Assembly (NCBI GenBank): GCA_934202505.1 | Contig: CAKPXW010000004.1 | Location: 1 to 36,013 of the forward strand | Direction of reading: 5' to 3' | DNA length: 36,013 nt | DNA from: an uncultured Bacilli bacterium | GTDB lineage: Bacteria; Bacillota_I; Bacilli_A; RFN20; CAG-631 | Shown here: positions 35,662 through 36,013 of the stretch, one piece after another | Layout of the letters: every line of letters starts with the position of its first letter | How positions within the stretch are numbered: the stretch's first letter is position 1 | Program-made: the position numbers and the translations under genes | Notes under the pieces: model-generated | What the model was told of the DNA's origin: nothing | Database searches by the model: none | Seen by the model: the letters and a program-made list of their open reading frames with translations, nothing else

Positions 35662-36013
35662 TATAGAATATGAAAATTATGTTAACTTTTATAATTATAT
35701 CCAAGCTAAAAAAGTATTAGTAATATGTGATGTAAACACAAAAAAATATTACCAAAGTATTGCATTGAAATTAGAAAGTAATGCACAAAAAGTTTTATTG
35801 ATAGAATTTAAAAACCAACACTTATTACCAGATAATGAAGCAATTAAGAAAATAAACGATAATGTTAAAAACTTTGATTATCTTTTAGCAATTGGTTCTG
35901 GTACTTTAAATGATTTAGCTAAATATGTTGCAACAATTAATCGAATTGATTCTGGAATATTAGCAACAGCTCCTTCAATGGATGGATATGCATCAAAAGG
36001 CTCAGCATTAATG
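35654..36013 (+). CDS. AraM/EgsA-like glycerol-1-phosphate dehydrogenase family, 3' end cut
   Basis: The first 120 residues are present; the gene runs off the window. KKVLVICDVNT opens a Rossmann-like NAD-binding half, LLAIGSGTLNDLAKYVA is the nucleotide-binding turn, and TAPSMDGYASKGSALM is a strong signature of the sn-glycerol-1-phosphate dehydrogenase (AraM/EgsA) branch of the iron-alcohol dehydrogenase superfamily. In Bacillus AraM makes glycerol-1-phosphate from dihydroxyacetone phosphate. In sugar operons, members may reduce or oxidise another small polyol phosphate. It starts inside the end of the isomerase-like gene (eight-base overlap). The metal ligands lie beyond the edge and cannot be checked. 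Confidence 0.87.
   Translation, partial: MINIEYENYVNFYNYIQAKKVLVICDVNTKKYYQSIALKLESNAQKVLLIEFKNQHLLPDNEAIKKINDNVKNFDYLLAIGSGTLNDLAKYVATINRIDSGILATAPSMDGYASKGSALM

Noticed and set aside
1..36013. Mycoplasma-type code with TGA as Trp
   Set aside because: Several genes end in TGA exactly where the family ends, with the next start overlapping, and conserved Trp positions are TGG.

Overview
The window is about 36 kb of very AT-rich DNA with dense, short-gapped gene strings, clear AGGAGG-type ribosome sites, many lipoproteins and sigma-A-like promoters. This suggests a low-GC Gram-positive bacterium of the Bacilli/Mollicutes side of Firmicutes, probably an uncultured gut commensal (inference). UGA is read as stop (the gene ending at 748, the SGNH gene at 11949 and the gene ending at 29482 all end in TGA) and Trp is TGG, so the code is standard. 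No rRNA, tRNA, CRISPR array, transposase or phage gene was found.

Region 1 (1-6706, + strand) is the 3' end of a capsule or exopolysaccharide locus of the Wzx/Wzy type. It holds a cut FnlC/CapG-like epimerase, a glycosyltransferase, a Wzy-like polymerase, a WecB UDP-GlcNAc 2-epimerase, a GT4 glycosyltransferase and a Wzx flippase, closed by a hairpin terminator.

Region 2 (6775-12746, - strand) is a set of small accessory units. These are a TetR regulator with its co-transcribed lipoprotein, a cytoplasmic GH123/DUF4091-like protein with its own promoter and leader hairpin, and a coupled SGNH hydrolase/histidine phosphatase pair.

Region 3 (12840-15107) has a Fic-domain protein (+) behind phased A-tracts and an orphan NMT1/SsuA-like substrate-binding lipoprotein (-), separated by a bidirectional terminator.

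Region 4 (15242-36013, + strand, open at the right edge) is the centre of interest: a glycan-acquisition operon of more than 20 kb behind a consensus promoter with a palindromic operator. In order it encodes a sugar-binding lipoprotein, two sugar ABC permeases (no ATPase), a 1481-residue secreted Ig-like protein and a DUF4838 lipoprotein. Then come a 1391-residue beta-helix/Big2 lipoprotein, a small carboxypeptidase-regulatory-like lipoprotein, a 44-residue peptide and a 947-residue paralogue of the large beta-helix protein. The last three genes are a cytoplasmic GH20 hexosaminidase, a sugar isomerase-like TIM barrel and a cut AraM/EgsA-like dehydrogenase. The likely logic is that surface proteins bind and process an amino-sugar-rich glycan, the ABC system imports oligosaccharides, and GH20 (with isomerase and dehydrogenase) breaks them down inside. 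A striking 54-bp A-B-A'-B' inverted-repeat element lies exactly at the border between the secreted and the cytoplasmic part of this operon.
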